Part shown: one piece after another, positions 5,697-12,629 of the stretch | How positions within the stretch are numbered: position 1 is the first letter of the stretch | How the letters are laid out: each line of letters begins with the position of its first letter | Assembly: GCA_964403185.1 (NCBI GenBank) | Contig: CAYOFK010000089.1 | Coordinates: 1-12,629 of the forward strand | Source of the DNA: CAYOFK01 sp964403185 | GTDB lineage: Bacteria; Bacteroidota; Bacteroidia; Bacteroidales; VadinHA17 | Direction of reading: 5' to 3' | Length of the DNA stretch: 12,629 nt | Position numbers and translations under genes: made by a program | Notes under the pieces: generated by a model | What the model saw: only the letters and a program-made list of their open reading frames with translations | Databases searched by the model: none | What the model was told of the DNA's origin: nothing

Positions 5697-8432
5697 CTAC
5701 TGAACGATCACTTTGCCCTGAAAGCTTTTTTTGTTGCATGTTGCCCGGATCAAATAAACTCCTGCAGGGGTGTCTGAAAGGTCTATTTCAATGCCATCCT
5801 CCCTGCCGGAAAGCCGGCCTTCAACAATATCTATTGTTTCCCCTGCCATGGAACTGATAACAATCCGGAAGATTCCAACTTCCGTCAAGCGGACACGGAA
5901 TCTTCCATCATTCGGATTTGGATAGGCCAGAAGTTCAATTCCCGCATTTTCAATCAGACCGTGTGCGCCCAATCCGATCCCTCTGTTTACAAATAATCCG
6001 CGCCCATGAGTGGCTGCAATGATGGTGTTATCCACAGGCCTGTGTCGAAGCATATCAATTCTTACATTGGCCAGGCCATCGTTGTTTGGGATCCATGTAA
6101 CATTTATTGAATCAAGATTTTCGGTTTTCCAGACTCCCAGTTCAGTGGCAATTATAGCGCTTTCCTTAATGTATGGGTGGTGCATGATCCAACGTACCGG
6201 CATATCCGGCAGGTCTCCTTCAACATTTTTCCAGGAGGTGCCTCCGTCAAGTGTCCGCCAGACTGAAGTCACACCATAATTACTGAAGCTCACCAAAATT
6301 TCATCATCACTGTATGAAACTGAAATGGAGGAAATATTGCCAGGGGGAAATTGCGGACTGCCAATTTCTGTCACTACCGGACTGCTTTCCGCGTGTTCAA
6401 TTTTAAAGAGTCTCCCCGACTGGGTTCCGGCAAATACAACGGTATTGTCTCCGGGTGAATTCATGGAATATTTAATACATGAAAAAGGCAATTGGGCGCC
6501 TGTACCAAGAGAAATATACTCTCCAAAGGGCAAGGTAAGCATCTGTTTTATTCTGAGTATCTGGTCTTTTCTTTTAAGATCAAAGGTTGTAGCATTGGCA
6601 TACAAGGTGTTGTTCCTGGAATCGTAATCGGCAGGATTGATAAATATCCCGCCTGAGTATTGACTGGCAGAAGTCCATTCCATAAGCTGATCTCCTGAAA
6701 AATTCCTGAACACATAGAAGCGGTTATACTGGTAGGAGGCAAGTATAAAATCAGGCTCGTCTTTATCAAAGAAACAATAGGCTCCATCCCCTCCAAGGAT
6801 AAAATGCCGGTGGTCTAAGGGAACCCCCATATATCTGTAGGTACTGTTGTCCTGTGCCCCCGTTATATAATACTCACGGCCTGCGTCCGGATGAATGTCA
6901 CAGGTGTACAACTGAAAGGTATTGAAATCTTTATTCCTTTCCTGAAACTTCGGATAGACTTCAGTTCCTTCCGTGGTTAAAAAGAATCCTCCATCCGTAC
7001 AAAACAAAATGGTATCTGAGGAGCCAGGTTTATAAACCACCTTATGCTGGTCGGCATGCACATATTTATCCGGTGATCTGCCTCTCCAGTCTGATAAATA
7101 GTACCATGTTACACCACTGTCAAAAGATTTATGCTGATCGAGTCCTCCGGCATAAATGGTGTTGGGATTGTTGGGATCTACCTCAAGGGCCAGGGCGTGC
7201 CAGGCCAGGTAGGCCCATCCACCACCAGAGGAAGGCATGTTTGTTTTTTGCCAGGTTTCTCCTTTATCTGTGGATTTTATTATCGTATAAGCACTCATCA
7301 GTAAGAAATTGTCCTTGTTATAACTTCCACTGGCATAAACAGCATACACAACATTTGAATCGGAAGGTGCAGTGGCAAGAACAACTCTTCCCGGAATTTT
7401 CTTCTCAGGATCGGTTTCGGCAAGTATTTGTGACCGGATTGCAGTATACGCTGTCCAGTTGGCTCCATCATCTGACCACAGTATCACACTGGCTCCTTCA
7501 CCATTTAAGTTTCTCTGTGTACCAACATACAGGCGTCCGCTGGCTCCTAAGGCAATATCTGACGGGGCATACGGTACGCCTTTACCCGGTATATCGGGGA
7601 GCACCTGCTCCCAGGAATCACCTCCGTTTACGGACCTGAACAGACCATCCGAGGGCGAACTTTCATGGTTTGCCCCTTTATAAACGCCGGAAACGGCGGC
7701 AACATAAAGAACACTTTGTCCATTCTCGTCCCGGATCACAATATCATTCACATAGGCAAAACCCCCATTGGTCCATGACCATGTATTACCGCCATCCACG
7801 GATTTCAGGATGCCATTTCCAACTCCCGATGACTCACGGTATATGATCACAGCTGTCTGGCCTTCTCCGGTTCCGGCATACATGACATCCGGATTATTTG
7901 TATCAAAAACGATGCATGAAACAGACAGGTTGTCAAGGAAATCATCCACGGGTTTCCAACTGCTGGAAGCATTAAAAATATCATCATTGTACCATATACC
8001 ACCGGTCACTGCACCTGCCCAAACCTTTCTCCCTGCCGGATCATAGGGATCAAAAATCAGGGTCCTGGTACGCCCGCCAAGATTGGATGGTAATTCTTCC
8101 CAAACCAGTGACACAACATTGCCTGATTTATTCAGCCGGGTTTTTTGCCTGAGTTCCTGAAGTGCCTTTCTCAGGCGGTCTCCGGGCACGGTTCCTGTAG
8201 CAGGGTCCATTGTTTCGATGAAGTCCTGAAATGCAGCCATACCAGGCTGGTCGGGTTTTGGCTCTCCATCCATGGCACGAACCTGAAAGGGTTCCATTTG
8301 CCTGCATTCAGATTGTATTAAGGAGATGTGCCGTTCCCGTCTGTTCAGTCCATCCTTCTGAAAACCGAGAAACATAATAAACATTATAGCAAGTCCGATG
8401 GCGAACCTGTTCCGGGGACGAATTTGTTTCAT
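5697..8432 (-). CDS. T9SS-exported sortilin/BNR-type beta-propeller protein
   Basis: Large cell-surface or secreted protein. Residues are numbered from a GTG at 8454-8456 (919 residues). I prefer the ATG at 8430-8432 (Met9), because MKQIRPRNRFAIG... starts a clean signal peptide with a hydrophobic core at about 18-32. Six Asp-box (BNR) motifs mark propeller blades: KSVDGGNTW 218-226, RSVNGGDSW 274-282, SDDGANW 328-334, KSTDKGETW 394-402, KSFDSGVTW 443-451 and RTLDGGTSW 734-742. The entry segment WEELPSNLGGRTRTLIFDP (119-137) is typical of Bacteroidetes VPS10/sortilin-like proteins. Residues about 841-919, with YPNPNDGRFRV (845-855) and DLSDTPAGVYLI, are a type A T9SS C-terminal sorting domain, so the protein should cross the outer membrane through the PorU/SprA machinery. 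No catalytic residues identify a glycosidase, so an enzymatic role should not be assumed. It follows uvrA with 20 bp between them, or overlaps it as GTGA if the GTG is used. Confidence 0.9.
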   Translation of the reverse strand: MKQIRPRNRFAIGLAIMFIMFLGFQKDGLNRRERHISLIQSECRQMEPFQVRAMDGEPKPDQPGMAAFQDFIETMDPATGTVPGDRLRKALQELRQKTRLNKSGNVVSLVWEELPSNLGGRTRTLIFDPYDPAGRKVWAGAVTGGIWYNDDIFNASSSWKPVDDFLDNLSVSCIVFDTNNPDVMYAGTGEGQTAVIIYRESSGVGNGILKSVDGGNTWSWTNGGFAYVNDIVIRDENGQSVLYVAAVSGVYKGANHESSPSDGLFRSVNGGDSWEQVLPDIPGKGVPYAPSDIALGASGRLYVGTQRNLNGEGASVILWSDDGANWTAYTAIRSQILAETDPEKKIPGRVVLATAPSDSNVVYAVYASGSYNKDNFLLMSAYTIIKSTDKGETWQKTNMPSSGGGWAYLAWHALALEVDPNNPNTIYAGGLDQHKSFDSGVTWYYLSDWRGRSPDKYVHADQHKVVYKPGSSDTILFCTDGGFFLTTEGTEVYPKFQERNKDFNTFQLYTCDIHPDAGREYYITGAQDNSTYRYMGVPLDHRHFILGGDGAYCFFDKDEPDFILASYQYNRFYVFRNFSGDQLMEWTSASQYSGGIFINPADYDSRNNTLYANATTFDLKRKDQILRIKQMLTLPFGEYISLGTGAQLPFSCIKYSMNSPGDNTVVFAGTQSGRLFKIEHAESSPVVTEIGSPQFPPGNISSISVSYSDDEILVSFSNYGVTSVWRTLDGGTSWKNVEGDLPDMPVRWIMHHPYIKESAIIATELGVWKTENLDSINVTWIPNNDGLANVRIDMLRHRPVDNTIIAATHGRGLFVNRGIGLGAHGLIENAGIELLAYPNPNDGRFRVRLTEVGIFRIVISSMAGETIDIVEGRLSGREDGIEIDLSDTPAGVYLIRATCNKKSFQGKVIVQ

Positions 8433-8452
8433 TGCCTGGTTAATATATTCGT

Positions 8453-11305
8453 TCACGAATTTAATTCTTTTTTCAGAAATCCTGCCGTATGGCTCTTTGA
8501 ATGTTTACATATCTCCTCCGGAGTACCGGCAGCAATCAGAAAACCTCCCTTTGGTCCTCCTTCCGGTCCGAGGTCAATAATGTGATCGGCCATCTTCACA
8601 ACATCCAGATTGTGCTCGATCACGATTACAGTATTGCCCCGCTGCACAAGCCGGTCCAACACCTGAAGAAGCACCCTCACATCTTCGAAGTGCAAACCGG
8701 TGGTCGGTTCATCCAGAATATACAAGGTATTCCCTGTATCTTTCCTGGAAAGTTCAGAAGCCAGTTTGACACGCTGTGATTCCCCGCCTGAAAGGGTGGT
8801 GGATGGTTGGCCCAACCGTATATAACCCAATCCAACATCCTTAAGGATAGTGATCTTCTGGTTCAGTGATGGAATGTATTCAAAAAATTCAGAAGCCTGG
8901 TTTATAGTCATGTCCAGCACCTCACTGATGGATTTCCCTTTATATTGAACCGCTAAAGTTTCCGGATTGTATCGTTTTCCGTTACATTCATCACAAAGAA
9001 CATACACATCCGGAAGGAAGTTCATTTCAATGGTTTTAACACCGGCACCCTGACAGGATTCACAACGGCCACCTTTTACATTGAAGGAAAACCTGCCGGC
9101 TTTATATCCTCTGATTTTTGCTTCCGGGGTTTGTTCAAAAAGTTTTCTGACATCTGAGAAAATGCCCGTATATGTGGCGGGGTTTGACCTTGGGGTTCTG
9201 CCCAGGGGAGATTGATCCACCTCAATAACTTTATCAAGGTATTCTATCCCCTCAAGGCCGTCATGCGGAAGGGGATCTTTCAGGGATTTGTACAATTGCC
9301 TGCTCAATATGGGATGCAGGGTCTGATTGACCAGTGAAGATTTTCCACTTCCGGAGACTCCGGTTACACAGATGAAAAGTCCCAGGGGGAAATATACATC
9401 CAGGTTTTTAAGATTATGCCCCCTTGCGCCTTTTAACAGTAGCTGTTTACTATTCACCTGCCGTCTTCCTGCGGGAATTTCAATTTTCCTTTTTCCATTC
9501 AGATAATCCGAGGTAAGGGTACAGGCTTTCAAAACTTCCTTAACGGGCCCTTCAGCCACGATTTTTCCTCCGTTCCGGCCGGCATGTGGGCCCATATCCA
9601 CAATATGATCTGCCGATTCTATCATCTCCCTGTCGTGTTCCACTACTACAACGGAATTCCCGGCATCTCTCAGTTTCCGCAAGGAATTGATCAGTCTTTT
9701 ATTGTCCCTCTGGTGCAGGCCAATACTTGGTTCATCCAGGATATAGAGCACATTCACCAGTTGCGAACCAATTTGAGTGGCCAGCCTGATCCTCTGGCTC
9801 TCACCTCCTGAAAGCGTTCTGGCGGGCCGGCTTACAGAGAGATAGTTCAAGCCCACATCCAGAAGGAATTGCAAACGGTTCCGGATTTCCTTTAGAATGT
9901 CTCCCGCAATTGTTGCCTGCCGGACTGACAGATGATTCTCAATATCTTCAAGCCAGTCTGCAAGAGTATCGAAGTCCATTTCTGAAAGCTGACCAATATG
10001 CTTATCGTGGATCCTGAAATGCAATGATTCCTTTCTTAAACGGAAGCCATCACATTCAGTACATGTAACATATTTTATGAACCGGCCTGGTCTTTTCCTG
10101 CCATGCACTCCATTGTTCATGTTTTCCTGGTTGGTTACATAGTTCACAACACCTTCAAAACTCAGAAAATAATTGAAAGAGGTCCCCAGTGAACTGTTCC
10201 TGATCATAAAGGACTCCTCGGATCCATTGAGTATTATATTCATGGCATGTTCAGGAATTTTGCCGGTTGGTGTGTCCAGGTTGAACCCATATTTCTGTCC
10301 CATGGCTTCAAGTTGCCAGAATATCAATCCATTCCTGTAGGCTCCCAAGGGCAGTATCCCCCCCCTCCTGATACTTATTGATGCATCCGGAATGATTTTC
10401 TTCATATCCACTTCAGGAACAAATCCAAGGCCATTACATTTCGGACAGGCTCCCTGTGGAGAGTTAAATGAAAAGGAATGAGGTGCAGGCTCATTATAAG
10501 AAATACCTGTGGTCGGACACATTAATTGCCGGCTGAAGTATCTGGGCTCCGTTTGTCCTTTTGGAAGGATCATCAGGATTCCCCGGCCATGTTTCATTGC
10601 CAGGCCCAGGGATTCTTTAAGGCGCTTTTTGTCGTCCTTCAACACCTGCAATTTATCAATGACGATTTCAATGAAGTGGGTTTTGTACCTGTCAACCTTC
10701 AATCCATGCACCAGTTCTCTTACAATTCCATTGATCCTTACATTCAGAAAACCCTTTTTCCTGATCTGTTCAAACAATTCTTTATAGTGTCCCTTCCTGC
10801 CTTTTACAATGGGTGCAAGAACATATATGTTTTGTTCCTTAAATTCTTTTAAGATAAGGTCAAGAATCTGGTCATCAGTATATTTGACCATGCGTTCCCC
10901 TGATCGGTAGGAATAGGCAATACCAGTTCTTGCAAACAACAATCTGAGAAAATCATAGATCTCTGTAATGGTTCCAACGGTTGATCTTGGATTGCGGATG
11001 GTGGATTTTTGCTCAATGGAAATGACCGGACTCAAACCGGTAATTCTGTCAACATCCGGCCGTTCCATTCCTCCCAGGAATTGACGTGCGTAGGCCGAAA
11101 GTGTTTCCATGTAACGGCGTTGCCCTTCTGCATAAATGGTATCAAATGCCAGAGATGATTTTCCACTGCCACTCAACCCGGTAATTACCGTTAAACGGTT
11201 TCTGGGGATAGCAACATCAATATTTTTCAAATTATGAACCCGGGCCCCATAGACCCTGATGTGTTCCTCTCCCGGCTTTTCTATTTTTGTTCCCTGTTCC
11301 CCCAT
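8453..11305 (-). CDS. uvrA: Excinuclease ABC subunit A (UvrA)
   Basis: ATP-binding damage-recognition subunit of nucleotide excision repair. It loads UvrB at lesions; cytosolic. The 950 residues match the family. The two ABC modules show Walker A GLSGSGKSS (43-51) and GVSGSGKSS (649-657), signatures LSGGESQ (498-504 and 838-844), and Walker B YILDEPSIGL (521-530) and LYILDEPTTG (861-870). The second zinc module is complete (Cys748, 751, 771, 774). The first has Cys263, Cys287 and Cys290, but Thr266 where the fourth Cys is expected (CPTTG instead of CPxCG); I believe relatives in the phylum share this, but cannot verify it here. An extra CTEC pair sits at 415-418. The gene lies 47 bp after the transglycosylase gene and directly before the propeller gene. 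No SOS-box-like site was recognised. The ATG at 11303-11305 follows an A-rich leader with no Shine-Dalgarno sequence. Confidence 0.98.
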   Translation of the reverse strand: MGEQGTKIEKPGEEHIRVYGARVHNLKNIDVAIPRNRLTVITGLSGSGKSSLAFDTIYAEGQRRYMETLSAYARQFLGGMERPDVDRITGLSPVISIEQKSTIRNPRSTVGTITEIYDFLRLLFARTGIAYSYRSGERMVKYTDDQILDLILKEFKEQNIYVLAPIVKGRKGHYKELFEQIRKKGFLNVRINGIVRELVHGLKVDRYKTHFIEIVIDKLQVLKDDKKRLKESLGLAMKHGRGILMILPKGQTEPRYFSRQLMCPTTGISYNEPAPHSFSFNSPQGACPKCNGLGFVPEVDMKKIIPDASISIRRGGILPLGAYRNGLIFWQLEAMGQKYGFNLDTPTGKIPEHAMNIILNGSEESFMIRNSSLGTSFNYFLSFEGVVNYVTNQENMNNGVHGRKRPGRFIKYVTCTECDGFRLRKESLHFRIHDKHIGQLSEMDFDTLADWLEDIENHLSVRQATIAGDILKEIRNRLQFLLDVGLNYLSVSRPARTLSGGESQRIRLATQIGSQLVNVLYILDEPSIGLHQRDNKRLINSLRKLRDAGNSVVVVEHDREMIESADHIVDMGPHAGRNGGKIVAEGPVKEVLKACTLTSDYLNGKRKIEIPAGRRQVNSKQLLLKGARGHNLKNLDVYFPLGLFICVTGVSGSGKSSLVNQTLHPILSRQLYKSLKDPLPHDGLEGIEYLDKVIEVDQSPLGRTPRSNPATYTGIFSDVRKLFEQTPEAKIRGYKAGRFSFNVKGGRCESCQGAGVKTIEMNFLPDVYVLCDECNGKRYNPETLAVQYKGKSISEVLDMTINQASEFFEYIPSLNQKITILKDVGLGYIRLGQPSTTLSGGESQRVKLASELSRKDTGNTLYILDEPTTGLHFEDVRVLLQVLDRLVQRGNTVIVIEHNLDVVKMADHIIDLGPEGGPKGGFLIAAGTPEEICKHSKSHTAGFLKKELNS

Positions 11306-11352
11306 TTTTATTATTAAGCCGTTTGCCGATGGTTGTTTTTCATAAGAATTAA

Positions 11353-12321
11353 CTACGGAACCGAAACCGCACTTTCCAAATGATACACAGAGGTCCTGAA
11401 AGATTCTTCAGGAATGGTGATCTCATACATTTTTTGGCTTTTATTTGGCAAATAGGTGTCACGCAACCAGGGATTGAAGAATTTCAGCATTTTATAATTG
11501 ATCCCAAACACGGCAGCAAAATTCACAATGGAATGAATGGTTGAATCAACTTTCACCTTAGTTACGGGTATGGGTGGATACAAATCTTCAGCCCTGAAGT
11601 GGAATCCATAATCTCCCGGGGCGCTAATGATAACTTTTAAAGCCAGCAGTCTGAAAAGGTACCTGCCTGTTTCATCATTCAGTAAAAGATCATAATAACT
11701 GTTTTCCTTCTGGCGATCAATCTGGGTATCCAACCCCCTCATGCCGTTATTATATGAGGCAGCCACCAGGGTCCAATTCCCGTACTTTTCATAGGATTTA
11801 TTAAAATATGCACATGCTGCATGTGTTGCTTTTTCTATATTGTAGCGTTCGTCCACCTCCTTATTCACTTCCAGGCCATACTCCCTGGCAGTGCCTTTCA
11901 TGAATTGCCAGAACCCAACGGCTCCAACCGGAGAGGTCACTTGCATCAATCCACTCTCGGCCAGTGCAAGATATTTAAAGTCACCGGGGACCTGATGTTC
12001 CCTGAGTATTTCCTCAATCACCGGAAAGTACCGGTTGGCCCTTTTAATAAATAAAAGAGTTTGCGATTGCCAGTAGGTATTCACCAGCAGTTCCCTGTCA
12101 AGACTTTCACGTACATCAAAGTAGTCAACCGGCACTGTTTCACCGGCAAATTCCACATGATCGGGAATATTTAGGGCAAATACCGAGTAATTGCGGTTGA
12201 ATAAATCCTGAAACGCATCGTCCAGACCCCTTTCTGACCGGATAAAGCCAAACACCAGTCCCAGTCCTGCCACGATTGTAAAACCTAAAAAATATCTGGT
12301 TAAATGAAAATGTTTTCTCAT
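11353..12321 (-). CDS. Lytic transglycosylase, SLT domain (MltD-like)
   Basis: Cleaves the beta-1,4 bond between MurNAc and GlcNAc in peptidoglycan with formation of 1,6-anhydro-MurNAc; acts in the periplasm. The 322 residues begin with a basic n-region and a hydrophobic segment (about 10-27) acting as signal or membrane anchor; no lipobox Cys is present. The SLT core shows ALAESGL (119-125) with catalytic Glu122, VGFWQFM (135-141) and AASYNNG (187-193). Residues about 250-303 (VDSTIHSIVNFAAVFGI, LKFFNPWL, YEITIPE) look like one degenerate LysM-type wall-binding unit, less certain. It lies first in the minus-strand run that continues into uvrA, preceded by a TACTTTTG promoter box 39 bp upstream. 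The call as transglycosylase is firm; the MltD subfamily is inferred from domain order. Confidence 0.92.
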   Translation of the reverse strand: MRKHFHLTRYFLGFTIVAGLGLVFGFIRSERGLDDAFQDLFNRNYSVFALNIPDHVEFAGETVPVDYFDVRESLDRELLVNTYWQSQTLLFIKRANRYFPVIEEILREHQVPGDFKYLALAESGLMQVTSPVGAVGFWQFMKGTAREYGLEVNKEVDERYNIEKATHAACAYFNKSYEKYGNWTLVAASYNNGMRGLDTQIDRQKENSYYDLLLNDETGRYLFRLLALKVIISAPGDYGFHFRAEDLYPPIPVTKVKVDSTIHSIVNFAAVFGINYKMLKFFNPWLRDTYLPNKSQKMYEITIPEESFRTSVYHLESAVSVP

Positions 12322-12359
12322 GTTTTTGTACCCTATAGTATTTATAAATGTCAGAAATG

Positions 12360-12367
12360 CAAAAGTA
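12360..12367 (-). promoter_or_regulatory. Putative -7 promoter box TACTTTTG for the transglycosylase-uvrA operon
   Basis: On the minus strand this reads TACTTTTG, an exact match to the Bacteroidetes -7 consensus TAnnTTTG. It ends 39 bp before the transglycosylase ATG in an AT-rich stretch. A TTTG -33 element is not clear at the expected distance. Confidence 0.52.
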
Positions 12368-12423
12368 GCTTTTTTAAACAGTTTTTCATCATTATTCCAT
12401 TCCAGTCTGCCGGGGAAAACAAT

Positions 12424-12458
12424 AAAACCTTCAAGGTTTCGGAAACCTTGAAGGTTTT
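12424..12458 (-). terminator. 16-bp perfect stem-loop, likely terminator for the gene at the right edge
   Basis: AAAACCTTCAAGGTTT (12424-12439) and AAACCTTGAAGGTTTT (12443-12458) form a perfect 16-bp stem with a 3-base loop. Read on the minus strand the stem is followed by T-rich sequence (TTTTATTGTTTT), as expected for an intrinsic terminator of the gene ending at 12547. On the plus strand nine Ts lie 9-17 bases after the stem (12467-12475), but no plus-strand gene reads into it. Each arm is itself nearly palindromic (CCTTCAAGG / CCTTGAAGG). It could equally be a dispersed palindromic repeat reused as a terminator. Confidence 0.6.
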
Positions 12459-12482
12459 AGCTGTGGTTTTTTTTTGATTGTA

Positions 12483-12504
12483 GAACGAACGTCCCCGTTC
12501 GTTC
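12483..12504. repeat. Palindrome GAACGAACG/CGTTCGTTC
   Basis: GAACGAACG (12483-12491) pairs perfectly with CGTTCGTTC (12496-12504) around a 4-base loop TCCC. Its arms contain a tandem GAAC repeat. It is the middle member of three back-to-back hairpins in the 225-bp gap between the transglycosylase start and the gene at the right edge. Confidence 0.55.
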
Positions 12505-12505
12505 A

Positions 12506-12523
12506 CCGGTCCGCAAGGACCGG
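12506..12523. repeat. Palindrome CCGGTCC/GGACCGG with GCAA loop
   Basis: CCGGTCC (12506-12512) pairs with GGACCGG (12517-12523) around GCAA, which on the plus strand is a GNRA tetraloop. It begins one base after the neighbouring hairpin. The arm sequence is shared with the inverted repeat at 333-382, although CCGGTCC also occurs inside genes here. Confidence 0.5.
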
Positions 12524-12546
12524 GCTGCCTTTACAGGGACAATAAT

Positions 12547-12629
12547 TTAAAAGTAATAGCTGAATCCTGAATAGACTCCAAAATAATAGGGGTGTGTATT
12601 CTTGGAGCTGGCCTCATTAATAGAGTTCA
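12547..12629 (-). CDS. C-terminal end of an outer-membrane beta-barrel protein (partial)
   Basis: Reading the minus strand from the right edge, 26 codons stay open to a TAA at 12547-12549. The final residues are HPYYFGVYSGFSYYF, with alternating aromatic and small residues and a terminal Phe, the usual signature of the last strand of an outer-membrane beta-barrel recognised by the BAM complex. The rest of the gene is outside the window, so the family is unknown. A strong stem-loop 88 bp downstream (12424-12458) would end its transcript. Confidence 0.62.
   Translation of the reverse strand, partial: NSINEASSKNTHPYYFGVYSGFSYYF

Noticed and set aside
7073..7639. 188-codon open frame on the plus strand
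   Set aside because: It is entirely antisense to the well-supported beta-propeller gene, and its composition (many His, Trp, Leu) is that of a shadow frame.
5697..8432. Calling the propeller protein a sialidase or glycosyl hydrolase
   Set aside because: Asp boxes are structural and occur in many non-enzymatic propellers. I see no sialidase FRIP motif or catalytic set.
1..12629. CRISPR array, prophage, toxin-antitoxin or other defence locus
   Set aside because: No regularly spaced repeats, no integrase or transposase, and every sizeable gene belongs to a housekeeping or envelope family.

Overview
The window looks like a chromosomal housekeeping segment of a Bacteroidota bacterium. The reasons are a C-terminal type IX secretion (T9SS) sorting domain on one large protein, start codons with little or no Shine-Dalgarno sequence, two matches to the Bacteroidetes -7 promoter box TAnnTTTG, a MiaA of the form I associate with this phylum, and several outer-membrane beta-barrel proteins. 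Base composition is in the mid-40s % GC by eye. No order or genus can be assigned from the sequence alone.

Left end (1-399): a stretch with no recognised gene (1-170), a 136-bp MITE-like element with perfect 18-bp terminal inverted repeats (171-306), and a long-loop inverted repeat (333-382) beyond the 3' end of miaA. miaA (minus strand, tRNA dimethylallyltransferase) and smpB (plus strand, tmRNA partner) diverge from a short AT-rich promoter region. smpB converges on a minus-strand gene, and the GC-rich gap between them (1871-2079) holds two stem-loops.

Centre (2080-5609, minus strand): read in transcription order these are a LOG-family (TIGR00730) protein, a secreted SPOR-domain protein with an internal duplication, and an outer-membrane beta-barrel protein with a calcium-binding-like tail. 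The last two are almost certainly co-transcribed.

Right part (5697-12321, minus strand): a lytic transglycosylase, then uvrA, then a large sortilin/BNR-type beta-propeller exported by T9SS. The gaps are 47 bp and about 20 bp (or a GTGA overlap), so they probably form one operon led from a TACTTTTG box at 12360-12367. Next come three consecutive unrelated palindromes (12424-12523). The window ends in the last 26 codons of another minus-strand gene, whose C-terminus (12547-12629) reads like an outer-membrane beta-barrel and ends in Phe.

The genes are mostly translation quality (miaA, smpB), DNA repair (uvrA) and cell-envelope functions (transglycosylase, SPOR protein, barrel proteins, T9SS cargo). 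I see no defence system, CRISPR array, prophage or biosynthetic cluster. The less ordinary items are the MITE-like element, the stacked intergenic palindromes, the duplicated ectodomain of the SPOR protein, and a UvrA first zinc module that lacks one cysteine.
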